A stretch of 39,058 bases of DNA from Magnetococcales bacterium (GTDB taxonomy: Bacteria > Pseudomonadota > Magnetococcia > Magnetococcales > UBA8363): the NCBI GenBank assembly GCA_002753515.1, contig PEAK01000043.1, forward strand, positions 1 to 39,058. The letters run 5' to 3'. Numbering within the stretch: position 1 is the first letter of the stretch; each line of letters starts with the position of its first letter. Shown piece by piece: positions 16,369 to 25,055 of this stretch. The position numbers and the translations under genes are program-made. The notes beneath the pieces were generated by a model. It saw nothing but the letters and a program-made list of their open reading frames with translations, had not been told where the DNA came from and searched no databases.

Positions 16369-16382
16369 CCCCCCCCCCCCCC
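16369..16382. repeat. C14 homopolymer between two minus-strand genes
   Basis: Fourteen consecutive C on the plus strand (G14 on the coding strand) lie 47 bp upstream of the cyclase start and 6 bp after the stop of the preceding gene. Tracts like this vary in length during replication and can alter transcription or read-through. Confidence 0.9.
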
Positions 16383-16388
16383 ACAGGC

Positions 16389-17171
16389 TTACCCTTGGAA
16401 ATCGGCAAGCAATGCATTGGCCATCTGAACCCGATATTTTTGAACATTTTCATCACAGTTGGCAGAGCGAATGGCCGAAGCCTGGTAATCTTCCAACTGT
16501 TGATTGAACACAGGCCTAATATTATCGGTATGGTAGGATTCGACCAGGTTATTCAGGCTTTGAATCAAACCCGGCAAATCCTTGGGATGGTATGAACGGA
16601 CAAAATCGCGTAAAAAACCAAATTTATCCAGGGTAAACGAATGCTTTGCCATCATTCGATCCAGACAAACACCGAGCAGTCCAGGTATTTGTGTCCAAAT
16701 CTGGCTACGGGCATAACTCATACCCAAAGACAACTCTGCACCCGTGAGCAACTGCGCCAACTTATCCTTGACAACCGGGTTGACCGCCACACTCAGACGC
16801 AGTAGGTGAACATGTCTCTCCACCGCCACCTCTGGCAATTCCAGCACAGTGGAACTTTCGCCAAAGAACACCTTGCAACGCAAGGCCTCCGCCGCCAAAC
16901 GGGCAATGAGATCCCGCTCTTCCCCCTGTGACACGCCTTCCAATGGCAAAGAAGGTTCGCATTGGGCACGATCCTCCATGGTGGGGGTGAACAGGGGCGA
17001 CACCAGGAGGTCAACCTCATACTCTTCGCGATGCTGCAAAACGCCCGGTTTAAGACCCAGGAGGGGGTCGTCCACATTCAGTTGTGTCGCAATAGCCCCG
17101 GCATTCCGCGACGACAGATAACGATCCCGGGTCAATTGCCCACGTATGATTTCCGCCAAGGCTGTATTCAC
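16389..17171 (-). CDS. Unrecognised protein downstream of the EAL-domain gene
   Basis: A protein of 260 residues, soluble by composition, with no signal peptide or membrane helix and no motif I can assign. The C-terminal half is helical (HSFTLDKFGFLRDFVRSYHP, LIQSLNNLVESYHTDNIRPV). I chose the GTG at 17171, which has AGGGGG 6 nt upstream. The frame is open to an ATG at 17232-17234, but that codon lies in the loop of a 15-bp perfect hairpin and lacks a clear ribosome-binding site. It follows the EAL-domain gene in the same direction, so the two may be co-transcribed with the PFOR genes. Confidence 0.6.
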   Translation of the reverse strand: MNTALAEIIRGQLTRDRYLSSRNAGAIATQLNVDDPLLGLKPGVLQHREEYEVDLLVSPLFTPTMEDRAQCEPSLPLEGVSQGEERDLIARLAAEALRCKVFFGESSTVLELPEVAVERHVHLLRLSVAVNPVVKDKLAQLLTGAELSLGMSYARSQIWTQIPGLLGVCLDRMMAKHSFTLDKFGFLRDFVRSYHPKDLPGLIQSLNNLVESYHTDNIRPVFNQQLEDYQASAIRSANCDENVQKYRVQMANALLADFQG

Positions 17172-17215
17172 GATAACCCCCTGTATCCAACACCCCTGAC
17201 CATCAAGGGTATCAA

Positions 17216-17251
17216 CCAGCCTGAAGCCGGCCATGACCGGCTTCAGGCTGG
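17216..17251 (-). promoter_or_regulatory. 15-bp perfect hairpin between the EAL gene and the next gene
   Basis: CCAGCCTGAAGCCGG (17216-17230) and CCGGCTTCAGGCTGG (17237-17251) are perfect inverted arms with a 6-base loop. It begins 13 nt past the EAL-gene stop codon on the minus strand. No T-run follows, so simple Rho-independent termination is doubtful; attenuation, mRNA 3'-end protection, or control of the ATG in its loop are alternatives. Confidence 0.6.
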
Positions 17252-17263
17252 AAAGATCAGCAA

Positions 17264-18550
17264 TCAGATTGCTTCTTCACGCCACAGCACATCGCAACAC
17301 AAAATGTTGGTCTGTCCATCGATCACCACGGTGACCGTCAGCGTGGTCACGGTTTGCAGACTGGCAATGGAACGATAGGGCTGCGACATATGCACCTTGC
17401 CCGGTTCCCGTACCGAATCCTGGAATCCCGACCGATGGGCCACAGTGGCACCACGCAACTGCTGGATGGGCTTGAAGCGTTTGTCCAACTCATCCTGGTG
17501 GCCCGGGGGGTAAACACTCTCCGCATTTTGTACCCCCTTATGGTCCAACAGGTACACCCGGAGAACCCGATCCAATCCGAGCAATGGTTGCGCCGCCGTT
17601 TCCAATGGCACCCCATCAGCAACGGACCAGGCACACTCTTGAAATTCACCGGAGAAGATACCCATTTCCATGGTGTTATGCTTCAAATCCTGGAAATATT
17701 TCCTCTCCGCTCTGGAGACGAGGCCATGGAAGCTGCCGGGGGTATCGCCCGGACTCCAACGCACCGGACGGGCCACGTGCGCCCCCCAATACTTGCCTTG
17801 GCAAAAATCGGCTTCCACCTTGCGCGCCAGGAAAGCCTCGTCCTCGGTCTCAATCTTTTCCATCAAAACCAGGGCACCGGAAGCGTGCAGCAGCGATACC
17901 AGACGACTGAGCATCCGTTTGGCCTTTTTCGATTTGGACGCATTTTCGATAGCGGTACGCTGCAATTTGACGATATCGGGATTGTGTTGCCACAGATGAT
18001 CCAAATTGGCAGCCGCGCCATTGAAATCATCAAAAAGAACCAAGCAACCCAGTTCACGAATTTCCTTGACCAAGTCCTTGAACACCGTCTCGTTCTCACC
18101 TGGATGTTCGCGGAGCATCACCACCACCTGGTGCGTTGGCAAGCCGTTTTTGCGCAACACATCGTGGAAGAAACTGATATCGGGTTCTTTGCGTCCCACC
18201 ATGACCTTGGGCTGGATATTGATAAACAGCCAGCGGTCGTCAATCTTGGCCGACACAAAGTTTTTCACATGCAGAATCAAGCGCATGCGATCCATCTGCA
18301 AGGCATCGTCCGGATTGGTCAATCCGGCGAAGATATCGGCGCTGGGAATCACCCGTCCCGTATCGTCCACACCCTGGAAAAAGGCTTCAAAACCCACCTG
18401 GCGTTGATGGACGAAACTGAACACACGCTGAAAACCCGTTCCCACTTTCTTGTCCTGGTAGCGGGCAAAGAAGACCCCACCCTCCTCGTGGATGGATTTT
18501 TCAAGCACTTCAAGGCTTTTGCCACCGTACAAACCCGTTCCTGCGGTCAT
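17264..18550 (-). CDS. Diverged EAL-domain protein with C-terminal sensor-like domain
   Basis: A protein of 428 residues. Residues ~25-270 follow the EAL (c-di-GMP phosphodiesterase) fold: VGFEAFFQG in place of E-A-L-L-R, LFINIQPKVM, LVLFDDFNGAAANLDHL where active enzymes have DDFGTG, DIVKLQR, LMEKIETEDE, and ADFCQGKYWG for the Q-G end. Some metal-binding acids are kept but the catalytic loop 6 is changed, so c-di-GMP binding without hydrolysis is plausible. The C-terminal ~110 residues (LDRVLRVYLLDHKGV, GATVAHRSGFQDSVREPGKV, TLTVTVVIDGQTNILCCDV) look like a PDC/Cache-type fold found in other EAL proteins, here without membrane helices. GGAGAATGGAAA precedes the ATG. It lies 46 bp after the PFOR delta/beta gene and probably belongs to that operon. 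Confidence 0.75.
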   Translation of the reverse strand: MTAGTGLYGGKSLEVLEKSIHEEGGVFFARYQDKKVGTGFQRVFSFVHQRQVGFEAFFQGVDDTGRVIPSADIFAGLTNPDDALQMDRMRLILHVKNFVSAKIDDRWLFINIQPKVMVGRKEPDISFFHDVLRKNGLPTHQVVVMLREHPGENETVFKDLVKEIRELGCLVLFDDFNGAAANLDHLWQHNPDIVKLQRTAIENASKSKKAKRMLSRLVSLLHASGALVLMEKIETEDEAFLARKVEADFCQGKYWGAHVARPVRWSPGDTPGSFHGLVSRAERKYFQDLKHNTMEMGIFSGEFQECAWSVADGVPLETAAQPLLGLDRVLRVYLLDHKGVQNAESVYPPGHQDELDKRFKPIQQLRGATVAHRSGFQDSVREPGKVHMSQPYRSIASLQTVTTLTVTVVIDGQTNILCCDVLWREEAI

Positions 18551-18596
18551 TTTCCATTCTCCTTTATTTGCCCCTTTTCACCGTTGCCAAGAGCGA

Positions 18597-20249
18597 CTAT
18601 GCAGCACCTTTCTGCTTGGACCGCTGTTCCTCCCATTCGGCCTCGCGATCCACGTTGGCAATGCCAGCCAACTCCTGCAGCAGACGCCAATTGTCCAACC
18701 GATCTTGCTGGGAACGGAGTATGACGTCACTGGGGTTGCCATCCTTGTCGAAATGCTTGGAAAATCTCCCTTCCGTCCTGGCGAAGGTGAGGAAATTAAC
18801 CACCTCTTCCCCTTCCTTGGTCTTGCGGAAATGCCAGTCGCGTTTGACCGACGGATTGCCTTGCAACGACATACGCGATGCCAAGGTGGGTCCACCCTCG
18901 GGATTGTGGACAAACACCGGAAAGGCACGGGATTCCACCGCCAGGAGTGCCTGAGCACATGAGACATCGTCAGCCACCTGATGTTCCGGCTGACATGTGG
19001 TGTAGATATTGATGAGAGCGGGACCTTGATACCGCAGGGCCGCCTCCACCCCTTTGTAAAAATGGCTGGTCATGGGACCCGCCGTCTGCACCACGAACAC
19101 ACTGGGGTGCATCATGGCAATGTTGGCCAACTCTTTGCGCCGCTCCATCTTACCCTGGACCGCCGAACCATGGACCGACATTTTGGCTTCCTGGCCGATG
19201 AAAGAGGCTGTGGAGGCCTGACCACCGGTATTGGAATACACCTGGGTATCCACGCACACCGCTTTGATATTCATCCCCGAAACCAACATACGCGACAGGG
19301 ACTGGAAACCGATGTCCAACATGGAACCGTCACCACCCAAGGACAGAATCACATGATCCTGCCGCCCGATCTGATCCCAATGCGCCCGGATGCCCATGGC
19401 CACGGTGCCGCAGTTTTCAAACAGGGAATTGACCCAGGGGATACGGAACGGGTTGTAGGGATAGGTGGAACCATACACCGTATTACACCCCGTGTTGGCG
19501 GTGATACCGAATTTATTGCCATACACTTCCTGGGTAATCGCCAACAATTGGCGAAGCGCCGAAGTTTCGCCGCAACCCATGCAGGAACCCGCACCACCCA
19601 CATATTGGTTGGCGCTATCCTTGAGCATGATATCAACCTTGAGTTTCGGGTTGATATACTCACTGGGCGTTTGCGGTGTTTTCTTGTAGTAATCCCAGAT
19701 GGCGAAATAATCGGGGAGGTTATCCTTTGTTTTCTTGATCATCTTCAGGGCTTTGTGATCACCGCAAGCCGTCACGCACTCGCCGCACCCTTTGCACTTG
19801 GTGGGATCGGCAAAAATACCGAACCAAGCCCCTTCGGGGGCGCTGCCGTCCTGAGATTTTTTCTTTTCGTAGGTCTTCCAAAACTTGGTGGTCTGCACCA
19901 ACTGACGCCTGACCAGCGCCCGATTGTCATCGCTATCGCAAACGGCAAGCGTTCCATCCAGCTTGCTGCCCGGTATCACCAAGCCCCAAATCGCCGAGTC
20001 GGGACAGTTCTGCACGCACTCCATGCAGGCCACGCAGCTTTCGGCATCAAACTCTGGCAAGTCGGGGGCGATATACGAAAAATCACGGTAGGAACCGGTA
20101 CCGGCCGGCACAGCCGAAACACCGACGAATCTGTCGGCGGGCTGTCCCGAACCACTACCTGAATTGTAAGCGTTGATGATTTCCTTGGCCCGATTGACAT
20201 CGTACCACTGCGGGGTAGGCTCTGAATAAATCTTTGCACGTTGACTCAT
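18597..20249 (-). CDS. Pyruvate:ferredoxin oxidoreductase, fused delta/beta subunit
   Basis: A protein of 550 residues. It has two 4Fe-4S ferredoxin motifs, CVACMECVQNCP (~73-84) and CKGCGECVTACG (~152-163). The thiamine-diphosphate-binding beta domain follows: GSCMGCGETSALRQ, NTGCNTVYGSTYPYNPF, LGGDGSMLDIGFQSLSRML and QVYSNTGGQASTASF. This corresponds to the C-terminal half of single-chain PFOR. The enzyme converts pyruvate and CoA to acetyl-CoA and CO2, reducing ferredoxin, and is oxygen-sensitive. The ATG has GGAGGATGTC before it. The gene follows the alpha/gamma gene by 53 bp; the pair together covers nearly the full length of the single-chain enzyme (about 1230 residues). The substrate could be another 2-oxoacid, but the similarity is to PFOR. 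Confidence 0.9.
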   Translation of the reverse strand: MSQRAKIYSEPTPQWYDVNRAKEIINAYNSGSGSGQPADRFVGVSAVPAGTGSYRDFSYIAPDLPEFDAESCVACMECVQNCPDSAIWGLVIPGSKLDGTLAVCDSDDNRALVRRQLVQTTKFWKTYEKKKSQDGSAPEGAWFGIFADPTKCKGCGECVTACGDHKALKMIKKTKDNLPDYFAIWDYYKKTPQTPSEYINPKLKVDIMLKDSANQYVGGAGSCMGCGETSALRQLLAITQEVYGNKFGITANTGCNTVYGSTYPYNPFRIPWVNSLFENCGTVAMGIRAHWDQIGRQDHVILSLGGDGSMLDIGFQSLSRMLVSGMNIKAVCVDTQVYSNTGGQASTASFIGQEAKMSVHGSAVQGKMERRKELANIAMMHPSVFVVQTAGPMTSHFYKGVEAALRYQGPALINIYTTCQPEHQVADDVSCAQALLAVESRAFPVFVHNPEGGPTLASRMSLQGNPSVKRDWHFRKTKEGEEVVNFLTFARTEGRFSKHFDKDGNPSDVILRSQQDRLDNWRLLQELAGIANVDREAEWEEQRSKQKGAA

Positions 20250-20302
20250 GACATCCTCCAGACTTAGTTTCCGTCAACAGGTCCTTGAAGACCCGCCGGT
20301 GG

Positions 20303-22342
20303 TTAAATGAAGAAGGCGTTAACGTCCTTGCCCTTGGCATCCCACTCCACCTTGCCCTCGGCCAGGACTTCAGGAGGTGTTGCGTCCATGATATCCCTGG
20401 TAACCTCCATCACCCGATCATAACCACGTTGGGCCGCTTGGAGATTGTCTTCAACCACTTTGGAACCACGCTTGCCAAAATATTTGGTCAATGGCTTGCG
20501 AACCTTTTCAAACAAATCTTCCTTGCTCATCCCGGCATTGGACCGGAACGGAGTCACCCGCAAAAACACCCCGAGGAGGACGATACCCTGGAAGCGTTGG
20601 ATCAATGAGGCGTCCGAACGGCACGATTCCCGGGCAATCTCGATGGTATCCACCCCGTAGAAGTGAATCTTGTGTTCCCGTATGAAATATTTGGCATAAG
20701 CCGGCAGCGAATTCCACAAAGCTTCCGGAGTCAACTCGTCAGTGTGTTGGAAAACGATGCCACCTTCCTGCAACCCGACCAACGGGTTGCCCATGAACCA
20801 GGTGGTCGGATCCATCAACGGCACGAATTCTACCTGTTGCAGTTCGCAGTGGGTCAAGATTTTGCCCACCGGGGTCACCGTCAGGTAGGTATTCGTCGGC
20901 AGACCTTTTTTCTCGGAACCATACTTCGGAGCCGCCTGGACGCGGAAATTGAAGATATCGCCCAACATGGTGGCGATAATCTTGTTGGTGGTGATGGTAC
21001 CATAACCACCCACCGAGTGGGCGCGCACCGAAAACGATCCCGGGGGACGAACGTCGGGCTCTTCAGTCAGTTCCAAAGCCGTTGGATGATCGATGGCGAT
21101 GGTGAAAAACCGTTTGCGCCGGCCATCCTCATTCATCATATTGCGCACCACCGCCAAAACGTGACCGGGGGTGGTATCCCGCGAGCCCAAACCTGCAGCC
21201 CCGGAACAAACATAAGGAATGCTGCTCAACTTTTCAAAACCATCAATCCCCATCACCGCCTTGGCCAGGGCCGCTTCCACATCGGTGGTCAAGGGATTGT
21301 CCACCATGGTGGGAATGTCGCACCGTTCGATAACGCTGACCGCTTTGCAATTTTTGATGGCGGAAACCAGCGCTTCGGCGGGGAAGGGACGATAGGAGAT
21401 CACATTGATGACACCCAGGCGCACCCCCATTTTGCTGCGCACGGTATCGATGACCGAAATAGCCGTTTCCGACAACGTTCCCATGGCGATGATGGCGTAC
21501 TCGGCATCTTCCATGCGGATGCACTGAATGGGATCATAGCGCCGACCGGTCAGGCGATAGAATTCATCCATGCTCGCCTGGATGATTCCCGGAAGCTTAT
21601 CGTAAAAGTGCCGTTGCGCAATTTTACCCTGCATGTAGGCGTCCTGGTTTTGCACCACGCCGACCTGCAATGGGAAATCGGTATCGAAAACCCGCCGCAT
21701 CATCACCCGGGGATCCCCCAGGTAGTCCCGAATCAGTTCATCCTCGGGATAATTCAGGTTTTCAATGGTATGGGTGCCCAAAAATCCGTCCTGGACGTTC
21801 ATCATGGGGATGAAGGAGCGTTCCGCCACATGCCGGGCGATCAGACACAGATCGGCATTGGCTTGGATGCAGTGGCCGAACAAAATACCCCAGCCGCAAT
21901 CGGCAACGCCCATCACGTCATCGTGACCCGCATGCACGTTCAGCGATTGCGATGTCAGGGCGCGGGCACCGACATTCAAAACTTGGGGAAGTTTTTTGCC
22001 GGAGATGGTGTACAGCACCTCCTTCATGAGGATCAAACCTTGACCCGAAGTGAAGTTGGTCACCCGTCCCCCGGCCAGGGCAAATCCTTCGCAGGCCGAA
22101 GCGGAAGAGTGTTCCGATTCCAACTCCATCCAGGCCAAAGGTTGGCCCCAAACGTTTTTAAAACCATTCGCCACCGCAACCTGAAAATGCTGCCCCATGA
22201 TTGTCGATGATGTAATGGGATATGCTGCCGCTCCATCCGTTGCTCTGGTTTCAACATAGGAAATAGCATCGGAACCGTCTCCGGTCCCGGGGATTCCCGG
22301 ATAGGGAAAGGCCTGTGGGTGTTCAGCGTTCGGCGTGGCCAT
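20303..22342 (-). CDS. Pyruvate:ferredoxin oxidoreductase, fused alpha/gamma subunit
   Basis: A protein of 679 residues. Domain order matches the N-terminal half of single-chain PFOR. First comes the pyrimidine-binding domain (AAYPITSSTIMGQHFQV, ESEHSSASACEGFALAGGRV, FTSGQGLILMKEVLYTISGK, HAGHDDVMGVADCGWG). The transketolase C-terminal-like domain II follows (AIIAMGTLSETAISVIDTV, VISYRPFPAEALVSAI, VIERCDIPT). The gamma domain comes last (RAHSVGGYGTITTNKIIATM, VNTYLTVTP-like strand, GGIVFQHTDELTP). The ATG at 22342 has GGAGGG at 8 nt; the frame is open to 22483 but the extra residues are not PFOR-like. It is the first gene of the operon. The leader upstream contains a poly-C tract. The two-chain split is the notable point. 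Confidence 0.9.
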   Translation of the reverse strand: MATPNAEHPQAFPYPGIPGTGDGSDAISYVETRATDGAAAYPITSSTIMGQHFQVAVANGFKNVWGQPLAWMELESEHSSASACEGFALAGGRVTNFTSGQGLILMKEVLYTISGKKLPQVLNVGARALTSQSLNVHAGHDDVMGVADCGWGILFGHCIQANADLCLIARHVAERSFIPMMNVQDGFLGTHTIENLNYPEDELIRDYLGDPRVMMRRVFDTDFPLQVGVVQNQDAYMQGKIAQRHFYDKLPGIIQASMDEFYRLTGRRYDPIQCIRMEDAEYAIIAMGTLSETAISVIDTVRSKMGVRLGVINVISYRPFPAEALVSAIKNCKAVSVIERCDIPTMVDNPLTTDVEAALAKAVMGIDGFEKLSSIPYVCSGAAGLGSRDTTPGHVLAVVRNMMNEDGRRKRFFTIAIDHPTALELTEEPDVRPPGSFSVRAHSVGGYGTITTNKIIATMLGDIFNFRVQAAPKYGSEKKGLPTNTYLTVTPVGKILTHCELQQVEFVPLMDPTTWFMGNPLVGLQEGGIVFQHTDELTPEALWNSLPAYAKYFIREHKIHFYGVDTIEIARESCRSDASLIQRFQGIVLLGVFLRVTPFRSNAGMSKEDLFEKVRKPLTKYFGKRGSKVVEDNLQAAQRGYDRVMEVTRDIMDATPPEVLAEGKVEWDAKGKDVNAFFI

Positions 22343-22736
22343 CCGTCTTACCCTCCGTGGGTTGGTTGATTTGTGTATGCAATCAAAATTGTTCCATGTG
22401 ACAAAAGAATCATCGAAACAAGCCATCCTGAGCAGGAAAACCGGCCTGTCAGGCCCATTTCCGCAGCACGGGAGCGGCATCAAAATCCTGCACTCAAAAC
22501 CTCACCTGTATACCATGCGCCAGCGAGTTACACAAAGTATCGCAGTTCAATGAGCAACTTTTTTAGAAAAAAAAACGCACCCCCCCCCCCCCAGACGAGG
22601 GGAAAACACCCGACAGCGAACAATCACCATGGGAGAGACGTTAGATGTAAAAAAGCCATAAAGAGCTACTGTTCCAAGCAATCCCTATAGAACAAAAACA
22701 AAGAGTGGAATCTGCCCGCCCCTATCTCATTCCATG
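22343..22736. other. Leader and promoter region of the PFOR operon
   Basis: A 394-bp region without a gene. It includes a 9-A run followed by a 13-C run (22580-22592), an A+T-richer part near 22370-22430, and, next to the end of the AAA ATPase gene, 6-bp inverted arms (TGGAAT/ATTCCA) followed on the minus strand by a T-rich stretch, a weak terminator candidate for that gene. No confident promoter boxes seen. Confidence 0.5.
22580..22592. repeat. C13 homopolymer upstream of the PFOR operon
   Basis: Thirteen C directly follow ACGCA, with an A9 tract just before that. It lies 238-250 bp upstream of the alpha/gamma start codon. It resembles the C14 tract at 16369 and the C9 coding tract at 2351. 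Confidence 0.9.
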
Positions 22737-24101
22737 TCATCCCGGAACCCGACGCACGCGATTCATCGGCACTTTGCTGAAATTGCCACGCAAAAAGAAT
22801 TCCGGCCAATTCTGGTTCTTGCCCACAGGAATTTCCATCTCGCACAAAGGATAAAGACAAGATTCGTGGAATTCATCTTTTTCCATCATCCATAACTGGT
22901 CTGGACGCATGAAATCCTGGTCCATCAGTTTGGATTTGTGCGTGGTGGCCACGAGCTGCGCCCCCCTGTTGTTCCTGGCCGGATCGTTGAACAGATCCAG
23001 CAAAAAGCGCGACAAGCGATAATGCAAGCCAATTTCCGTCTCGTCTATCAACAGGACATAGCCATTGTCTATGACATCCTTCACACAACTGGCCATGGCG
23101 AACACCCGATTGGTCCCTTGGGATTCCATGCTGGCACTGAACGATACGGAATCGCCCGTCTTGGGCATGGACCGGACAATCTTGAGTTCGCGACTTTGAA
23201 AATCCAACCCCAGCTTGGCCAAAGCCTCGGTATCGCTCGCCTTGATGGCATTGACCAGGGCCGATTTCTTCTCGTGCGATGTGGTAACCCGCCCCACCAA
23301 ATCAATCAGATCCAGTTGTACATCCGGTGATAACCGTTCCGATTTCTCCAACTGCAACGTGTCGATCCCCCGATCCACCACCTGCAAAAATTTCAAGATC
23401 CACACCATCCGGTCGCCATCCCTGGAAAGCTCCAGGGCTTTGTCATGGGGTACCTCATGAATGATCGGCATCACCCGCAACTTATCCTTGAACCAGTTGT
23501 ACACCCCATGGACATCGGCCCACTGATCCTCCGCATCCTTGTGAAAATGCCCCTGGCACACATGGGTCAAAGCCAGCCAATCCTCGGGAACGTGCTGAAT
23601 CGCCAGCTTGATACCCTTCAAACCTTTCACCTCAACCTGATAGCTGTTCGACTCCTGGTCATAGATACGCCGAAATCCATCGGGAGCGCCACGGCGACTG
23701 CCATAAATGGAGAGCCACTCCTCCCAGATCAGATTGCGGTCCACCTTGAAACCGTAGCGACACAAATGACCATTCACAACGATGGCCACTTCCAGGGTAC
23801 TGGGACGCTTGGCCGATTCGGGGTCCAACAAAAACGGGGCAATCGCCAGTTTTTTCTCCACCGGTTTCCGATTGGAGTTCAACACCAGATCACGCATGAA
23901 CTGGGCAGCTTTAACCATCTGGCTTTTGCCAGAGGCATTAAAACCGTAGATCAACGCCGTGGAAGCAACGCGCAAGGGATGCTGCTTCAGGCCCGTCGCA
24001 AACATGTTGCCCGGTAAACGTTTGATCTTCGTGGCCGCCATCTCCAGGCATTGCGGTTTGTTGAAGGATCCAAAATTTTCAATGGTAAACTCAATCAGCA
24101 T
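22737..24101 (-). CDS. AAA15-family ATPase, RloA/AbiL-like
   Basis: A protein of 454 residues. The opening MLIEFTIENFGSFNKPQ and Walker A GFNASGKS (53-60) are typical of COG1106 ATPases (AAA_15/AAA_21). Further matches are APFLLDPESAKRPSTLEVAI, the RYGFKVDRNLIWEEWL strand, the signature-like region before GTNRVFAMA, Walker B YVLLIDETEIGLHY, and the H-loop LVATTHKSKLMDQ. These proteins act with RloB-like partners in abortive-infection systems; no such partner is adjacent (the neighbours are PFOR and a MITE), so it is an orphan or a solo nuclease-less ATPase. I start at the ATG at 24101 (GGGGTGG upstream). The frame is open further, to 24365, but that part translates a MITE. Confidence 0.85.
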   Translation of the reverse strand: MLIEFTIENFGSFNKPQCLEMAATKIKRLPGNMFATGLKQHPLRVASTALIYGFNASGKSQMVKAAQFMRDLVLNSNRKPVEKKLAIAPFLLDPESAKRPSTLEVAIVVNGHLCRYGFKVDRNLIWEEWLSIYGSRRGAPDGFRRIYDQESNSYQVEVKGLKGIKLAIQHVPEDWLALTHVCQGHFHKDAEDQWADVHGVYNWFKDKLRVMPIIHEVPHDKALELSRDGDRMVWILKFLQVVDRGIDTLQLEKSERLSPDVQLDLIDLVGRVTTSHEKKSALVNAIKASDTEALAKLGLDFQSRELKIVRSMPKTGDSVSFSASMESQGTNRVFAMASCVKDVIDNGYVLLIDETEIGLHYRLSRFLLDLFNDPARNNRGAQLVATTHKSKLMDQDFMRPDQLWMMEKDEFHESCLYPLCEMEIPVGKNQNWPEFFLRGNFSKVPMNRVRRVPG

Positions 24102-24419
24102 AGCATCCACCCCTGTCTTTTTCAATGTCAGACCCGCTTGAGTTCCAAGCTTTCTGAAGCCCCGTCCCCCATGTACTATTCTAAACCGCAACCAGCGCGG
24201 GATGCGTAGTTTTCCCGCGTCATTCCCGCGAAAGCGGGAATCCAGAAAGTCAGGGAAGGTAGGAAGATCCTCTGGATCCCCGCCTTCGCGGGGATGACAA
24301 TAACTGCGCGTTCCAAGATAGCTGCGGTTTAATATTGACAAACAAACATACCAACGGAACACCAACGAGTCACCCCGAAATAAAACTCGTCCGCAAATAA
24401 AGATTTACGCCATGAACAC
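24102..24419. other. Intergenic region with a MITE between the AAA ATPase and recR
   Basis: A 318-bp region between two minus-strand genes. About half is the family A MITE (24182-24331). The rest shows no gene or strong terminator. Confidence 0.6.
24182..24331. mobile_element. MITE-like element, family A, copy 2 (150 bp)
   Basis: Ends TAAACCGCA (24182-24190) and TGCGGTTTA (24323-24331); dRS3-like core at 24222-24241. Same length and layout as copy 1. It lies 80 bp upstream of the AAA ATPase start and supplies part of its leader. Confidence 0.85.
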
Positions 24420-25034
24420 CTAGAATTGTCGGCGCCCCTCCAGAGCCTGATACAAAGTTGATTCATCCAAATATTCCAACTCCCCCCCCATGGGCAAGCC
24501 ATAGGCAAGCCGAGTCACCCGCGCAACGCAAGTCTGGGCCAACTGCGCCACATAATGCGCCGTTGCCTCACCTTCCACAGTCGGGTTGGTGGCGATCACC
24601 AATTCATCCACGCAACCACCCTGCAAACGCTGCCGCAAGCTCTCCATCCGCAACTGCTCCGGGCCAATGCCACTCAATGGATTCAACCTCCCACCAAGGA
24701 CATGATAGCGCCCACGAAAAATATTCGCCTTTTCCATCGCCAGCAAATCAGCCGGCTCTTCAACGACACACAACAACGATGCGTTGCGCAAGGGATCCAT
24801 GCACACCCAGCAGCGTTCCCCTTCCGCCAGGTTATGGCAATCGACACACACACCCACCCGTTGCCGTAACTCATCCAACGCCTGGAGCAACTGTCCTATT
24901 TCCGAGCCATCGCCGCGCAACAGGAATTGGATCATCCTTTGCGCACTCTTCCTGCCAATTCCGGGTATGCGTGACAGCACAAGAATGGCCTTGTCCACAG
25001 ACGGCAAACCGCTCCTCGTCGCATCCTGGTACAC
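24420..25034 (-). CDS. recR: Recombination protein RecR
   Basis: A protein of 204 residues, standard length. The N-terminal helix-hairpin-helix (LSRIPGIGRKSAQRMIQFLL) is followed by a zinc finger with C63, C66, C75 and C78. The Toprim domain (LLCVVEEPADLLAME, LVIATNPTVEGEATAHYVA) and the C-terminal TRLAYGLPMGGELEYLDESTL are intact. RecR loads RecA with RecF/RecO at gaps in DNA. It starts with GTG at 25034 (AGGGGG 7 nt upstream), 21 bp after ybaB, in the conserved dnaX-ybaB-recR order. Confidence 0.97.
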   Translation of the reverse strand: MYQDATRSGLPSVDKAILVLSRIPGIGRKSAQRMIQFLLRGDGSEIGQLLQALDELRQRVGVCVDCHNLAEGERCWVCMDPLRNASLLCVVEEPADLLAMEKANIFRGRYHVLGGRLNPLSGIGPEQLRMESLRQRLQGGCVDELVIATNPTVEGEATAHYVAQLAQTCVARVTRLAYGLPMGGELEYLDESTLYQALEGRRQF

Positions 25035-25055
25035 TTGAAGTCCCCCTGACGAGAA

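Noticed and set aside
18981-20162. 393-codon plus-strand frame opposite the PFOR delta/beta gene
   Set aside because: Antisense shadow; ferredoxin and thiamine motifs clearly place the gene on the other strand.
20663-22210. 515-codon open frame on the plus strand opposite the PFOR alpha/gamma gene
   Set aside because: Antisense to strong PFOR motifs, rich in His/Gln/Arg as a reverse-complement artefact.
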